Source: Dipetalonema caudispina
Lineage: Eukaryota > Nematoda > Chromadorea > Rhabditida > Onchocercidae
Direction: 5' to 3'
Assembly: GCA_013365325.1 (NCBI GenBank)
Contig: JABVXV010000040.1
Location: forward strand, 124,001 to 188,000
DNA: 64,000 bases
Under the pieces are notes generated by a model, which was not told the DNA's origin, did no database searches, and was given only the letters and a program-made list of their open reading frames with translations. Shown here piece after piece: positions 1 through 13,200 of this stretch; the first letter of the stretch is position 1, and the number at the start of each line of letters is the position of its first letter. A program made the position numbers and the translations under genes.

Positions 1-3000
1 TTCCGATGGTTCAAGGAAGCGTACACAAGCTGATGCGTCTTTGATACGAATACCACTGAAATCTGGGTTTTTGTTTCGACTTTTCATGTCAAATGTTCAC
101 TTATTTATTCATTTAATATCCTTGTTATGCAAACAGCAATAGGAGAGTAAATTACACGTTCAGTTACCTCTTTTTATACAGTATTTCATTTTGATGTACC
201 TTCAGATGAATACCAGAGCTATTCCAATCTTCAATTCTGCCTACTATTTATGATATTCTAGGATGTTTAACTTTTTATTCTTAGATAATTTCAAATACTA
301 GCTGATATTTATAAAATGATTTTTTAAAACCAGAAGATGTGAGCACATGCATTTCCCTATCAAACACACACAAAACATCAAATTACCTGACTTTCGACTC
401 TGATCATTAAGAAATCTCAAATTGCAATTGTGTGGATATTTTTTTTGTATTCGATCAGCAATAAGCTACATCTGACCGTCATTCATTCGACTTTCAAGGG
501 ACATATTGCATTAAAAACTAGGAAATTTCTGAACTTCCTTGCTCTATCTTACTGGACTTTTCATCTTTTTGTTGTTTCAGTTGGCGACGTCAGACTTGCA
601 TCCGAACAATAAGTGCCAGTGGGGTTCGAGGTGATGTTATTTACTATGCACCATGTGGTAAAAAACTTGGTTCGTATGCTGAAGTAACACGGGTATGTGT
701 TCAAAACTCGACTACTTAAGCATAGCTCGAAGTTTAGAATTGATTGGAGAAAAATTTTCTATATTAAAAATAAAAAAAATTGGGGTAGGTTTCATGTTAT
801 ACTTGCTTTATTTTCAGTATCTCACAAAGAGGAATATCAAAGACATCGGCAGAGAAAATTTTAGCTTTAGTTGTAAAGTTATTGTTGGTGAGTACATCCT
901 GTTCAAAGATGATGAAGATGGTTCGAAGGTGAGATATAATTTTGTTTAATTGCTGTAGTTCAGCTTTCTGTTTCCGACTCGTTATTTTTTAAACTTTTGT
1001 TCGTCATTTGTCTTTCGCTTTTTTTTTATTCGCTGCATACTTTCTTAGTTGTGAGCTAATGTTGAAATGTTGTTATTCTCGTTTTCACAAACGATTCTTT
1101 TTGCATTTCCTAATTTTTAGGTTCCCGACAGAGTATCGGAAGAAAGAATTCTGGCAGAAATTGCGAACTGTTCTGCTACCAATACTGTTCGTAGAACATC
1201 CGGTACTCATGTAAAAGCAACTCTTTCTTCAGGAGCAGCCGATCCTTCTGGGACAGGTGGTGAGCTTGGATTTTCAGCTTAATGAGTTTTTCAATTTCGC
1301 TTTCGTCAGACTACACCGGTAATTGAAATAACCGACTAAAAGTTAGCAGAGTTTGATATTTCAACTTGTCTGATATATAGCGTCATAATCATCGAAAATA
1401 CAGCACTAGACACTTCTGGTGGTCGTAATGCTATTTTCTGTTACGTTTCAAAAACAAGTGTATAAAGAATCATGTAATTGTTTAATACCAAGTCTATTTG
1501 TATGCATAAGATTCTAAATCATTCCAAAGATATAAAGAATTTATGATTTGTTTCAAAATTCATTGTAGCCCCATCAGCTGACAAGAATTTAATGAAGTTG
1601 ACCGACGATAATGCACTGAAACAATTGCATCGGCAACTCCTGCGACGTCAAGGAGAACAACAAATGTATGCACAACTACTGCTTACCTTTGTGAGTTACT
1701 TTCAAAACTTTTCCTTAACTTTTCTAAATTGAAAGTTTCAAAAAGTGGGTTTTAATAATCTAAATAAAATGTTCCATGCAAATTGGCTTTAGATACTGGT
1801 ACTTGCATCTCTACATGGTTACATGGACTCCATACCTGCACCGAACTGCCATTACATAATGTAGGTGTAATTATTGGATATTAGAGGGATATCTTTGTGA
1901 ATGCTTTAAAAAAAAATCAATGGGACGTTTGACCCATTTTCTTACTGAGATCTTCACTAAGTTGGAAATAAAATAGAATAGCTTGAAGGCTGATATCGGT
2001 GTACCTATTCAAAAGATTCAAGTATAACCGTAATCTCTATGATCACAATAGGGTGTATTACTTGGAATAGGTGGACATTTCCAATGATCTTGATGATATG
2101 GAGAAAAAAACTTGTTTGAACATTTGTTGAATCATTTGATTATTTCATTTAATCATTTATTTTTCTGCTTTATTTCTCCAACAGTGATCGCATTTGTTTC
2201 ATCTCGTTTTTGATTCCAGGGCCAGCACGTTCAACAGCATCAGCAACGTCAATTTCATCATCAGCAGCAACAACAAAAACAGCAGTCCTCAGTTATTACA
2301 GTGGAGAGAAAATCAGCAGTTGAAATGGAACCTGAAATCAAAAGACCTAAAGTCCACTTTTGTTTTATTTCAACCTCTTTTCTACTTAAATTGCACTAAA
2401 TTAGACTAAATAATCAACTCTTTTACTTCAGTTATAGTTTAGCTTCTAAATATTACCTCAATATTGCATAAGTTTAGACAGACCATTCTGAATCAACATC
2501 ACGGCACGCAACACCTTCAGTGATACCAGTTACAACTCCCATTATTGCTACTACCGCTACTAATATTGTACCATCTCATGTTGTTACCACTACCATCAAT
2601 GCTGCTATGGCCGCTTCTACTGCTCCAGCTATAGAAGCAAAACTGCCAAAGCTAGAACTCAGTGAAGAAGAAAAGCAGGAAGAACGTCTGAGAGCTCTTC
2701 GACTGCCAACGGATGATCTTTTAATCGAGGAAGCACGGGTTTGTATAATCACTGATCTTTATTAATTACTTTTGAAGTTGAAAATTTGGAAGGTCTTGTG
2801 GTATTAATCGAATTTGAGGTTGTGAAATCTCGAATTTTCAAGTTTTATTTTTAATTCTATTGTTAAACCGTACAGCTTTTAGAATTTTTGCTTTTAGAAA
2901 CTGCCCACACTTGACTCTATCGAAAATCTCACTGTCAGTGCATCAGCATTTGCTAATGTTTTGATGGTTGATGAATTCATCCGTAATTTTGGACACGTTT

Positions 3001-6000
3001 TGAAAATTGGTGAGTTGATCTTTTGTATCTTAATTTCTTTTGCTCACTGTAAAGTTACTTCATGAAATTTTAGTTAAGTTTTATACAAGATCCCCGACAT
3101 TGTACTACATTAAAATTGGACAGAACTCCTGAGATGTTCTTCAATGTTTAAAAGAACGAATTTTATGAAATTTAAGATCTAAACGCAATCCCGACGCTAA
3201 ACGAGTTCCTGGCAGGTCTACAAAACCATCCGAATTATCTCAAAGGTTTTCTTCTGCTAACTAAAATTTTGCTGCAACTAGTCCTCGAATATCCCGGACT
3301 GCCGTCAGGAATTGCCGGGCGAACTCCTCTCGGACAAGCACTTAAGGATGTTGGTGTCCATCGCGAGAATTATTCAGAATTGCTAAAGATGTTTCTTCTG
3401 TCACGTGATGAAGAGGGAAAAAAGGTATTGTTGGCTTGTATTTTAGACTGTGTTAATCCATTTTCTTCTAAATTCATTTCTGTCATTTTCATTGTATTAA
3501 ATGTTTTTTTTTTTTTTAAATACTTACACCAGCTTGATTAATTTGATAGCATAAAATCGAATGCGCTAAAATTAAAATTCAAGGTTCATCAGCAACATTT
3601 TAATGGGTAATTAGTTTCAGCTGGGTGCCAAGTTGGAGTGCTGCTCATTCGAGTGTTTAGATCCAGAATCAAAAGCTGCTATCTTAGCTTTTCTGTGTAA
3701 CGAATTGTTGTACTGTCGCAATGTTGTTCGTGATATCGAATCAAATATGGAAGAAATGACACGTTTGAAAGGTGAAAAGTGGCTGCGTGAAGGTAAATCA
3801 CGTGCTTTGCGAGCAGTACAGACACGAAAGCGAGCGGCGCTAAGACGAGTAAGTTCAGATTTTTCCAAACACTGTTGCATTGTTGCCTATTTGTTTTTCT
3901 TTGATCACCTCATGTCATTATCCTCGTACCACGTTTTAAAACTGTAATTGCTAACCAATGAAATTTGGCGTAAGTTGACCCGAATTTTACGAAAACTTTC
4001 AATTTATATCCCAGAGTTTATTTGGTGTTATATTATCAAAGACTAAGTTCGACTAGGAACTTAATTTCTAAATTTCTATTCTCATTCATGTTTTTCTACC
4101 TTTGTTCATGTTTTTTACTAGCCAACTTGTCAAATTTTTGTAGTTAAAAACCTTATATTCCGAGGGAAATGTTTGTTTAATCTGATTTGATTATACTTAA
4201 TTTAATGGGGGTATCTATAAAACCTGTTCTGAACGTCATACAATGAATTGCAGCTGAGACATGATATCAGAGATGATGATGCCTCATCTAGTCGAGCTGG
4301 TACTCCTGGTTCGGAGCCTTCTGATGTTTCAGAGGAAGTGGAACCGGCATTACAACCATCTCGACTAAAAGCACTCACACCAGGACTTGGACAGTGTGAT
4401 GTTTTAACAGAAGAGGTAAGAGATTGAAGACGATGCTGGAAATTCATGGATTCTAAGATTTGGATTTAGATTTCTTAGAACTGTTTTTTACTTTTTATTT
4501 AGGAATTGTTTGCTCCTGTGTGTTGCAGTCTTTACATATGTTGTTGCAAGCTTGAACCATTTCTAATTTCCGTTTAGTAATCTTGAAGGCTAATAACTCA
4601 TTAATTACTCTAGGAGGAAGCAATGACTGTTGATGAATTGGATGAATACATCGGAAAGCTCAATGGTGAAGCGGAAGAGCTACGTGAAAGGCACAACACA
4701 TTGATCAATCGTGTGCGAATTCAACCTATTGGACAGGTATTATAGAAAGAAACTGATCTCTGTAGAGTGAAGCAGTTCAACCTATTTGTAGTTTTAAAGG
4801 AATATAACAACTACATTTCACTCCTCTGTTTTTGTTTTTTTCTCGAAAACGAAAGTCTGTTTTTGTTTCTTTGGCAGTAGCATAGTCTTAAACTGTCAAT
4901 GAATGTATTTTCATACATTATTACTGTTTCTTCCATTACATTTTATGTCTTTTTTTACGTGGTTTATTTTTGCCGTCAATTACTTTGTTTAATTTACTTG
5001 CTCCTCATGTTTATTTAGGCTTTTTAGGTGTTTTCATTCTTTACCGCTTACAGGATCGTTTTCATCGTTTCTACTGGGTTTTACCACGTCTTGGTGTCCC
5101 TCTGGTAGAAAGCATTGCTTCATCGGGTCTCCATAATCCAGCCGTTAATGTGGATGTTACTTGTCGGCAGGATCCGCCATCCATTGCTGGTTCCTTATTA
5201 TTTAATTTAATCAAGTTTAGGTTTGCATAAATGTTCGGTTTATTACCGCAGCTTATAGGGAGATATAAAATCATTCTTAAATTTTCGTGTTTTACAGAAG
5301 ATCCGCAAAATTTTATCGATCCAGATGTCATTGCTTGTTTGGAAGATATCTTGGACACTTTATGCGGTAATGAAGAACGCCCAGATAGAGGAAAAAAGGG
5401 TACGTTTAAATCTATTGTAATGCTAAGACTGAATAAGATTAAATATAGACTGCCTTCAAACTCATGTTCGTTTACATTTTAACTTCTTGTTCAGACTGAC
5501 ATCTTTGAAAGTTCTTTTGTTGTAGTACGTTTGCGTAGACTGGATAACAAGTGCAAACGTGGCTGGTGGATGATATCAAATGGGAAATTGATGGAGCAGC
5601 TACGGGGTGCATTTCATGGTCGAGGTATACGGGAGCGGGTATTACATCGTTTGCTTATTAAAGACAATTTCACGTTCAATCCAAGTAGTCAATGTAAGTA
5701 TAATTAATTCTGTAGGTATTACGTAAGGATTGTCTTGATGTTATTCTTAAACCACAATTTTCATTTCCATTCGTCGAAAATAAGTGTTTTACAATCAGAG
5801 TCAGCGTTCCAAATATCCGATTGTTAATAGTTCTATTCTTCAATGAATCTGAAAGAGCCTACGGTGTTGGAATCAGACCTCTCTGTTGCATTCATTCAAT
5901 AATGAAGCATTCGGAAGTTAGGACCGACCGTTTATGCTAGTCTGTATAGCATAATCTTTATAGGTTTATGGGGTATTTTTTGTCATACACCATATCTATT

Positions 6001-9000
6001 AATCATTACCACCTCTGCATTGCGATGGAGTGTTGAAAATTTTATGGTAGGGATTTAAACAGAATATCTTTGCTACAAAATTTAAAACTCGATATGCGGA
6101 ATAATTCTCCCAAAATATTTTAATTTGCTTCTTTCTTTTTTAAGCATATCTCGGTGTGTATCGTACTCTATTTATCTATGTAACTTTTTACCCCTTTGAA
6201 TTTATTAAATTTTAGTAAAGCTGGAGCGTGTTGGTCGCCCACTGACAAACAGCGAAATCAACAAAGCAATGATAATAAGACTTGCTGCCCTTATTTCATC
6301 GTTCGAACAAAAAGTTGTCGCCGCCAATGTTCACTGTCGAGTAAGTGATTTTTTGAACTCGAGATTGGATGTGTTTTCTCAAATGTTAAAGTGGAAATTT
6401 CTCGATTTACTAAATTTGCTGATGCAGAAAAAAAAGATAAATTCAGCTGTTTCAAAATTTCCAAGTTGGATTCACAAGACTTGATGAAAAAAGTTTTTCA
6501 AGTTCTTTCAGCCAATGTTTCCAACTGGAGATAACCGCGATGATGATACGGAAAGTGAAGATAGTGTGGATGCTTGGACTTTGGATGATGGTTATGTATT
6601 GACTGATAAGGCAGAAGTTAATGAAGAACGTCCATTGTTCGAATGGGATGATTTCAAGACTTTGAAAGAGCGGCTTTTAGAAGTCGAGAAAAGTATTGAA
6701 CGTCGATATTTGCTTCATCGTTATTATGCAGGGTAAGAATTTTTCCGTTTAATGTCTTTGCTTCTAAAGAAAGCTAGCAATCGCCCGTTAAAATTCATTA
6801 CCTGGTAATTGGGAAAATGTACGATTGATACCGTTTTATTCTAATCTCTTGGAAAAGGTTTATATCCTAGTTATACTGATATTTACTGTCCACTCTTTAT
6901 CGATACGTTTTGAATTGACAGACGTTACCACTCTAAAATTCACTCAGTTGTTGCCGTTATTCCACTGCAAAAAAGTTCAATTTTGGTTCCTTAGATGTAC
7001 TTGTATTTTGTCGTTTATATGTGCATTCAGCTGTTCAGTTTGACCGTTTATTTGTCTGTTTGTTCATTTTGTTTTTTACTTCACGTATGTAAGAATGTTC
7101 GTCCGAAACAGCTGTCCGAAATTTCATCAAAACATAACTGCGGTGTACCAAAAGTGATACCAATTCTAAAATTGTGGCGTTTGTAGAGATTTAAAGAAAA
7201 TTTCTACAATATTTGATATATTAGCTACACTTTTTCACTCGCTTTTATATCATTTGTGTTGGCTAAAGAATTCTTTCGTTAACTTTAAACTTCAGTTCTA
7301 CAATACCAGCTGAGAAGATCCTGCGCACCCAACAACAGAATAATCAGAATGGCAGCAGTGCAGACACAAGTAACATCGTGGATGTTAGTGAAGTCCATTC
7401 GGAAGCTAGTGATTCAGTGAACTCCAATTGTCCTTTTGATAGTGCCACTATTACGGTCGATGAAAGTGGCAATACTGAACTTTTGCAGCGTTGGCGTGAT
7501 TACGTTCGGAAGGCTAGAACCGGTGGACAAATTATGTTTGCGTTGCAGGTTAGTTTTGAATCAAGTATTACTGTCAGGACAAATCAAATTTTTCACATCG
7601 ACACTTTTTTTTTACACGGAGATTTTTCAGTTTTCCATACTGGTCACATTTTTCCATTACTTCTTATTGTATTAATTTATGAGAATAAAGATGTAAATGA
7701 CAGTTTATTATCGAAGAACAATTGGTATTCCTTTAGAGATAGTCGAAAAGTGTAGCTCGAGTAGATAAATTAAGGAATGAAGGAATACAGGGTAAAAGCA
7801 TATTTCGATTTTAACACCTTTAATTTGTGTTCTTGATTTCAATTACCGCATCACTCTTTGGTTTTAACACTTAAATCAATGCATTTTAGGCTTTGGACTC
7901 AGCTATTGCATGGGAAAAATCAATAATGAAAGCAAGTTGTCAGATTTGTCGAACAAGTGAGAATGAAAGTCAACTGTTACTTTGTGATGCTTGTGACATG
8001 GGTTATCATATGTATTGCTTCCGTGTAAGTTGTGAAGATTTTGAAAATTGGGGTTCGAAAAATTGACGTGGTAATAAGGGACTGGAATATGAAACTGTTT
8101 CCGCAGTCTTACTACAACTCTCAACTGTATATTTTTAGCCACGAATAGCTGCAGTCCCAGATGGTGAATGGTACTGTCCTTTGTGTGTCCAGCGGGCCTG
8201 TCGTAAAGTGCTTTGTCTTCTTTGTGCCAAATGGAATCGCCCGAATTCACAACCTCTGGAACCGATTATCGTATGTTCGAAATGTTACAATGGTTACCAT
8301 GCATCTTGTTTCGATCGTTCACCAACACTTAATGATCCTAAACAGTGGACCTGTCCAGGATGCCTTAATGTAACCTTTGATCTGTTTAATTTTTCACACT
8401 GATTTTTATGAGGTAGAATTGCCTACAAAAACTCTATGGTCTTGTTTTTGTGATATCCTTACCTCATATATTAATGCACTTTTCAAATAAATCTCTTATT
8501 CGTCATTCAATGATATATGAATTATTGGTTTTTTTAAGATTTAATTATTTAGTCCCAATTTTAAGGCTGATGGTTTCTCGACAGAGCTCGCGAATTCCCT
8601 TCTAAATGGTGACGTAGAAATTGCGCTTGCTCAACAAGAAGGTCAGGAAAAGCAAACTAGTTGCGTGCAGGAGGATGCAAGCGGACGTCAGGAAGCTCCA
8701 CGACATAGGCGAAGAATGACACCCGCCGACTATGACTTCCCTCTAGATATGATGAAAAACCTTTTCAAGTGCGTTCAAAATGTTCCTGCGCATTTGAATT
8801 CAAATTTCTAGTTCAAAGCGCGTTTGTCAGACAATTGAAATGAGATGATATTTGTGATCAGTCCATGATTTTTCTTTCAAATGTCGGTAATTTTATTTTC
8901 AAAAATGCTAAAATTACAGCACGATGCTGGACGAGTTGTGGGCGAGACCTGAGTCAGGACCGTTTCAGTATCCTGTCGATACTAAAGAAGTACCATTTTA

Positions 9001-9448
9001 TAAAAAAGTTATCAAAAAACCGATGGATTTGAATCAGATACGGATGAATGTTGAAAATAACAAGTTAGTTCTTTATTCATACCTAAATTTCGAGAGCACA
9101 TTTTTTGGTAGCGTGGCAGAAAAAGGCGGTATGGGCTAAAAGATCGGAGGAGGCACTACATAGAATCTGTTTTGAATAATGCTATGTTTCCTTACTAGTT
9201 TCAGATACGTGACACAAGAAAGTTTTATCGAAGATTTAGAGCAAATTTTCGAAAATTGTCGAACTTTTAACGAGGATGAGTCACCAATCGGTCAGTCTGG
9301 AGTAACGCTACATAAATTCTATCTAAAACGATGGAAACAGTTGCGATATAATTATTCGAAACGTTTGAAACGTTTGAAAAATCCACGTCTGGCACACTCG
9401 GTAACACTGTTATCATCGTCTTCGCTAACAACACAGCAGCAAGAGTAG
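1..9448 (+). CDS. baz-2: BAZ2-type chromatin reader (MBD, DDT/WHIM, two PHD, bromodomain), 3' part
   Basis: Nuclear protein of the BAZ2A/BAZ2B family; in animals these bind modified histones and recruit ISWI-type remodellers. Twenty-three exons join in phase to give about 1257 residues and a stop at 9446-9448: 1-66, 581-692, 818-928, 1121-1256, 1569-1690, 2220-2351, 2478-2738, 2898-3009, 3177-3424, 3621-3848, 4254-4415, 4614-4736, 5054-5189, 5298-5399, 5526-5693, 6216-6340, 6512-6732, 7296-7548, 7890-8024, 8139-8369, 8566-8768, 8920-9063, 9205-9448. Domains in order: MBD/TAM (581-692, [15 protein letters not shown] then [13 protein letters not shown]); a basic helix; a Q/H-rich then Thr/Ala-rich linker (2220-2738); DDT/WHIM-like region (2898-3848); WSD-type motif [17 protein letters not shown] at 5054; RGIRERVL at 5526-5693; PHD1 after the family-typical IAWEKSIMK (7890-8190); PHD2 (8200-8369); bromodomain (8920-9400) keeping an Asn in the CRTFNEDES loop. 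The 5' end is outside the window. The donor at 2352 is weak. Family assignment is firm. Confidence 0.93.
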
Positions 9449-12400
9449 CGAACAATCACCATGAATGGTGTAGGTTCTCTGACTTGGGCAAGTATGGATG
9501 ATGTCACGGACACAAGAGGCGACAAATCGAAAATGAACAGATTTCTTATATCGAATAGTTATGATATTTTCTTCCTGACATAGCATACCGATTGCAAGAT
9601 GATGCCCATTCAGTTCCCACCGACAACTTATCGATAGATGGAATAAATGAATGGTGAAACGATTGGAATCGTGATCCTTCTTTGGAGCCGAACATTAGAG
9701 CTATCCTGGTTTGTCGAATTTCTTCCTGAATATTAAAGTAATTTTAACGTATAGTATGCTTAATATGAGTTCCAGTATTTGGATTTGAAACAGCAAAAGT
9801 ATTGCCTTCAAATCCATCTTTTATCATGTAGTTCTGTCTTCCTACCTTTTGTTTTAGTAAATTGGATCTGTTTAGATTCCAGAAACTGCTGCATATATCC
9901 TTAAAGTTAAAGATTACTGATGTCTTTTTGTTTTTTGTTTACGAAAGAATAAATCTAATAGGGGACTTCTCTTGCAAGTTTCTCTATCAGAATCTATGTG
10001 AGCTGACATCAAAATAAGGGCCTTTCTGTTGTTTCATGTTTCTGCGTTTGACAAAAAATTATTTTTTAGTAATGCTTTCAGAGATCATGATGATAGGAAG
10101 TATTTTGAGGAGGTTTCCTCACACTTATGACAACGTTTATATTGTTCATTACTACCAGTTATTGAGTCATTGCTATTACAACCTTGTTGCTGTAACCAGC
10201 ACATCTGATCTCAGTCATTTTAGGAAACATCAGTGCTTGTATTATCAGCATCTTCAGCTCTTGTAAATAATATTTCTTTTCCATTCAGTCTTGGTCCTGT
10301 GCAGTTATGCTTTAATGTTGTTAAAACTTTTTTTTTACTTTTTTTTTCGGCTTTAAAGGGAGAGATTTATATGGGAAGATTAATTTGACTCTTTTGAGAT
10401 TTCATTTCTCGAATTTCGAAAAATTTTAAAGGAAAGAATTCTCCAAAGATTTTAGTGAATCACTGTTTAAATTTCTGCTGAAAATTGGTCCTAAAGTGGG
10501 AGATAAACCCTGCTACATTATTTATTTTAATAGGCTTCAGACTTCAAGTTTCAGATTCATTGCTGTTATATAATGATTAGTCCTCCAATTTCTACCATTC
10601 CAGGGCTCCCAGATTCCTCGCTTACTGCTCAGGCATTTCCTGAAATAAAAATGTTCAGAAAGCTTCATCCCTCATTCGTGAAGCGTTCTAATGTTTATTG
10701 TTGTGGCTTAAATTTTTAATTCCATGAAATAATGAAGATTCAAGGATGGGACAGTACTTGTGCTACTCATTATTTGTTATCATGTTGTTGCCGATGAATA
10801 GTTCATAGATCCGCTTTTCTTTATCACTTGCTTACATATGTTCGCTTCGTTTTTCATTACGGTTTTCTATGGCTTGTTAATCAAAATTTCACTAATCTTT
10901 GTTCATCTAACACCCAAATCCTTATTTGCATAGGCAATTTTGTGCTTGTTGTTGTTAGCGGAATAACAATATGTATTCTTAATTGTTGATTTTTGACTAC
11001 TCGATGCTTACTTTTTACTGTTACGAAGTTTTGAAAATGCCTTCTCTGCATGAATGAATTTGGTTTTAAATTAATATGTTTGTTGATGTCCGAAGATGTT
11101 TGTTATCCATTCGTTTACATGCCTCTGTTCTGTCCCAATTCTCACTCCACGCCGCAGTTTTCTGCACAGTCACGTGTCTTGTCGTGCTGAATGCTAAATT
11201 CTGAAAAATAATAAAGTATATGTTTCCTACCTTTTATGTTGTTATTCATTTTTTTTTCATGCCACTTCTATGTCCATTAGAACTAACCTAAGTTGTGTTT
11301 GGCATTCGAACTTCGTTGCCTCTTTCAAATGATTATTCCAGATTTTATTTCATATTTCAATTGCATAAAGTTACCAGTTTTATGTTGACATCTGGTCGCT
11401 TTAGTTTCTATTCAGATTCTCAATAACCTTCATCCGAAATGACGTAAAAATTTGTGTTTTGTTAAAAAGGAATTTACATTCTTTGTTTGTATTGTTTTGT
11501 ACAGGTTCATTCATATCCTAGATAATTCATAAATAATGCATCGATATGAAATATCGGTATTTCGAGCACCAAACAATCGAAGCACCTGTTTGTGTTTGGA
11601 GGTTCAACAAATTGTTTCAAGATTTTCGGGACTGACTACTTGACAAAAGGAGATATACTTGAATCAAACAACACATTCTCTTGAATGCATCTCATCCTCA
11701 GTCCTTCCAGTATTCGTATATATCATTTTACTGTAATACCTTGTTGATGTTCACACTGCTTTATAGTTTGAAATCCCCGAATAAATTGAATAAGTTTGGT
11801 CGTCATTAGTAGTTCACAGCAAATGAACTGAACTATAAATTTAGGGCATTCACTAAAGCTTCCAAATCTTAATTATATCCTTCGTCGAAAGAACTTAGTG
11901 CAAGGTGAACGGAATTACGAATTTAGTGTTTTGCAGTTAAATCTAACCTAATGTCATAATTGGGTTTATGGACTACCTCAAGACCCCTTATCGAGAAATG
12001 CTGTTATATGACATTTACTAGTACTTAAATTCTATCTGAGTATCCACAGTGATGACGTTACGATGGCTGGCAATCTAGAAGCTAAACGATCTTAAACAGA
12101 AATTTACAAAGAAAAAAAATTCACCAGCTTGGAAGGGAACAAAATTTGAACGTTGTAGTGCAGTGAGTAGAAATATATGAATAATCTCTAGTAGCGAAGT
12201 ATTTGTAAAGTTTCTGACTTTGTTGATAGACACAAGTCATTACAGCAGTGCGATAGAATTCTAGCTCTACAAATCCACTGAGTAAACGGTAAGAACTTGA
12301 AGTCGGAAGGCCGTCGCTTACGGATGCAATTAGTATAAACTATGAGCATGTAACTGCGGTCACTTCGCACCGCATTTAATTCTGTAGAAACTGCAACACC

Positions 12401-13200
12401 GTAATTTTATCCATATCTGAATTGCCAATCGGTGCGAATTCCCTTCTTATATTCTTGAATTAAACTCATCTATTGCAATAGATCGTTTACTTTTTAAAGC
12501 AAAAATACCGACTACACTAGCAACCTTCATCAGCCATCTTAAAAGCCTCACTTCAAAATATCGTGGCATAGAAGTCAGGATTCAAAATTTAGAAACACTG
12601 TTACTGTGAGGCTAGCAATTGATTAGTGCTTATCGAGGACGAATAGGTCAAACATCGAACACTCTAAATGTCCCGAATAGAAAAATAATTTTGTAAAATG
12701 ATTAATGACTATGAATCAAAAAATGTTATAACGTGAGTTCAACGTCAGGAAGGCATAATCATTTGTACGTGCATTAAAAGATGGTTCAACTGAAAATACG
12801 CGGTATCAATAAGAAGCACCCCGGCAATGAGTAAGAACAAAGAGGAAAGGAGATAGGAAAGAATAATAAAAAAATGAGATATAAAAACATTGAAATAGGA
12901 TTTCGCTGATCAGGAAGTGTAAGTAAATCACAATGGTGTGGGACATGAATACATCATTAAATTTTACTTAGAGTAATATAATAATGATAATTCAGTCAAA
13001 GGAAAATTGGAAAAATTCTAATTTTTTGAAACTAAATGGAAAACAACTTTTGTTTCGAAATGTATTACAATTTTTAAGTGAAAATTTGCAAAGCTGTAAT
13101 CAAATTCTTCTTTGGTTTTAGAATAAACAAAAACAAGATAACATATCAAAAATACTAGAATCTTAGGGAAAAGTCCTGAACGCATTGGCAAATAACCCGT
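9449..13200. other. Convergent intergenic/3' UTR region between baz-2 and the DBF4 gene
   Basis: No convincing coding exon seen. The region lies between the 3' ends of two convergent genes. AATAAA-type signals on the plus strand occur at about 9652 and at 11210-11215 (AATAATAAAG). The second could be a distal poly(A) site for the upstream gene, but the real cleavage site cannot be fixed from sequence. Short open frames (for example 10036-10266) lack splice signals and protein-like composition. Confidence 0.6.
11210..11215 (+). terminator. Candidate poly(A) signal
   Basis: Perfect AATAAA within AATAATAAAG, followed by T-rich sequence (around 11240-11260). It would give a roughly 1.8-kb 3' UTR to the upstream BAZ2-type gene. 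An earlier AATAAA at about 9652 is an equally possible, shorter end. Confidence 0.3.

Noticed and set aside
8552..8565. TATTTAG acceptor for the baz-2 exon before the bromodomain
   Set aside because: Its downstream frame hits TAA within three codons. The acceptor ending at 8565 restores phase with both neighbours.
10036..10266. 76-codon open frame downstream of baz-2
   Set aside because: No splice signals, low-complexity composition, and lies in the likely 3' UTR or flank.
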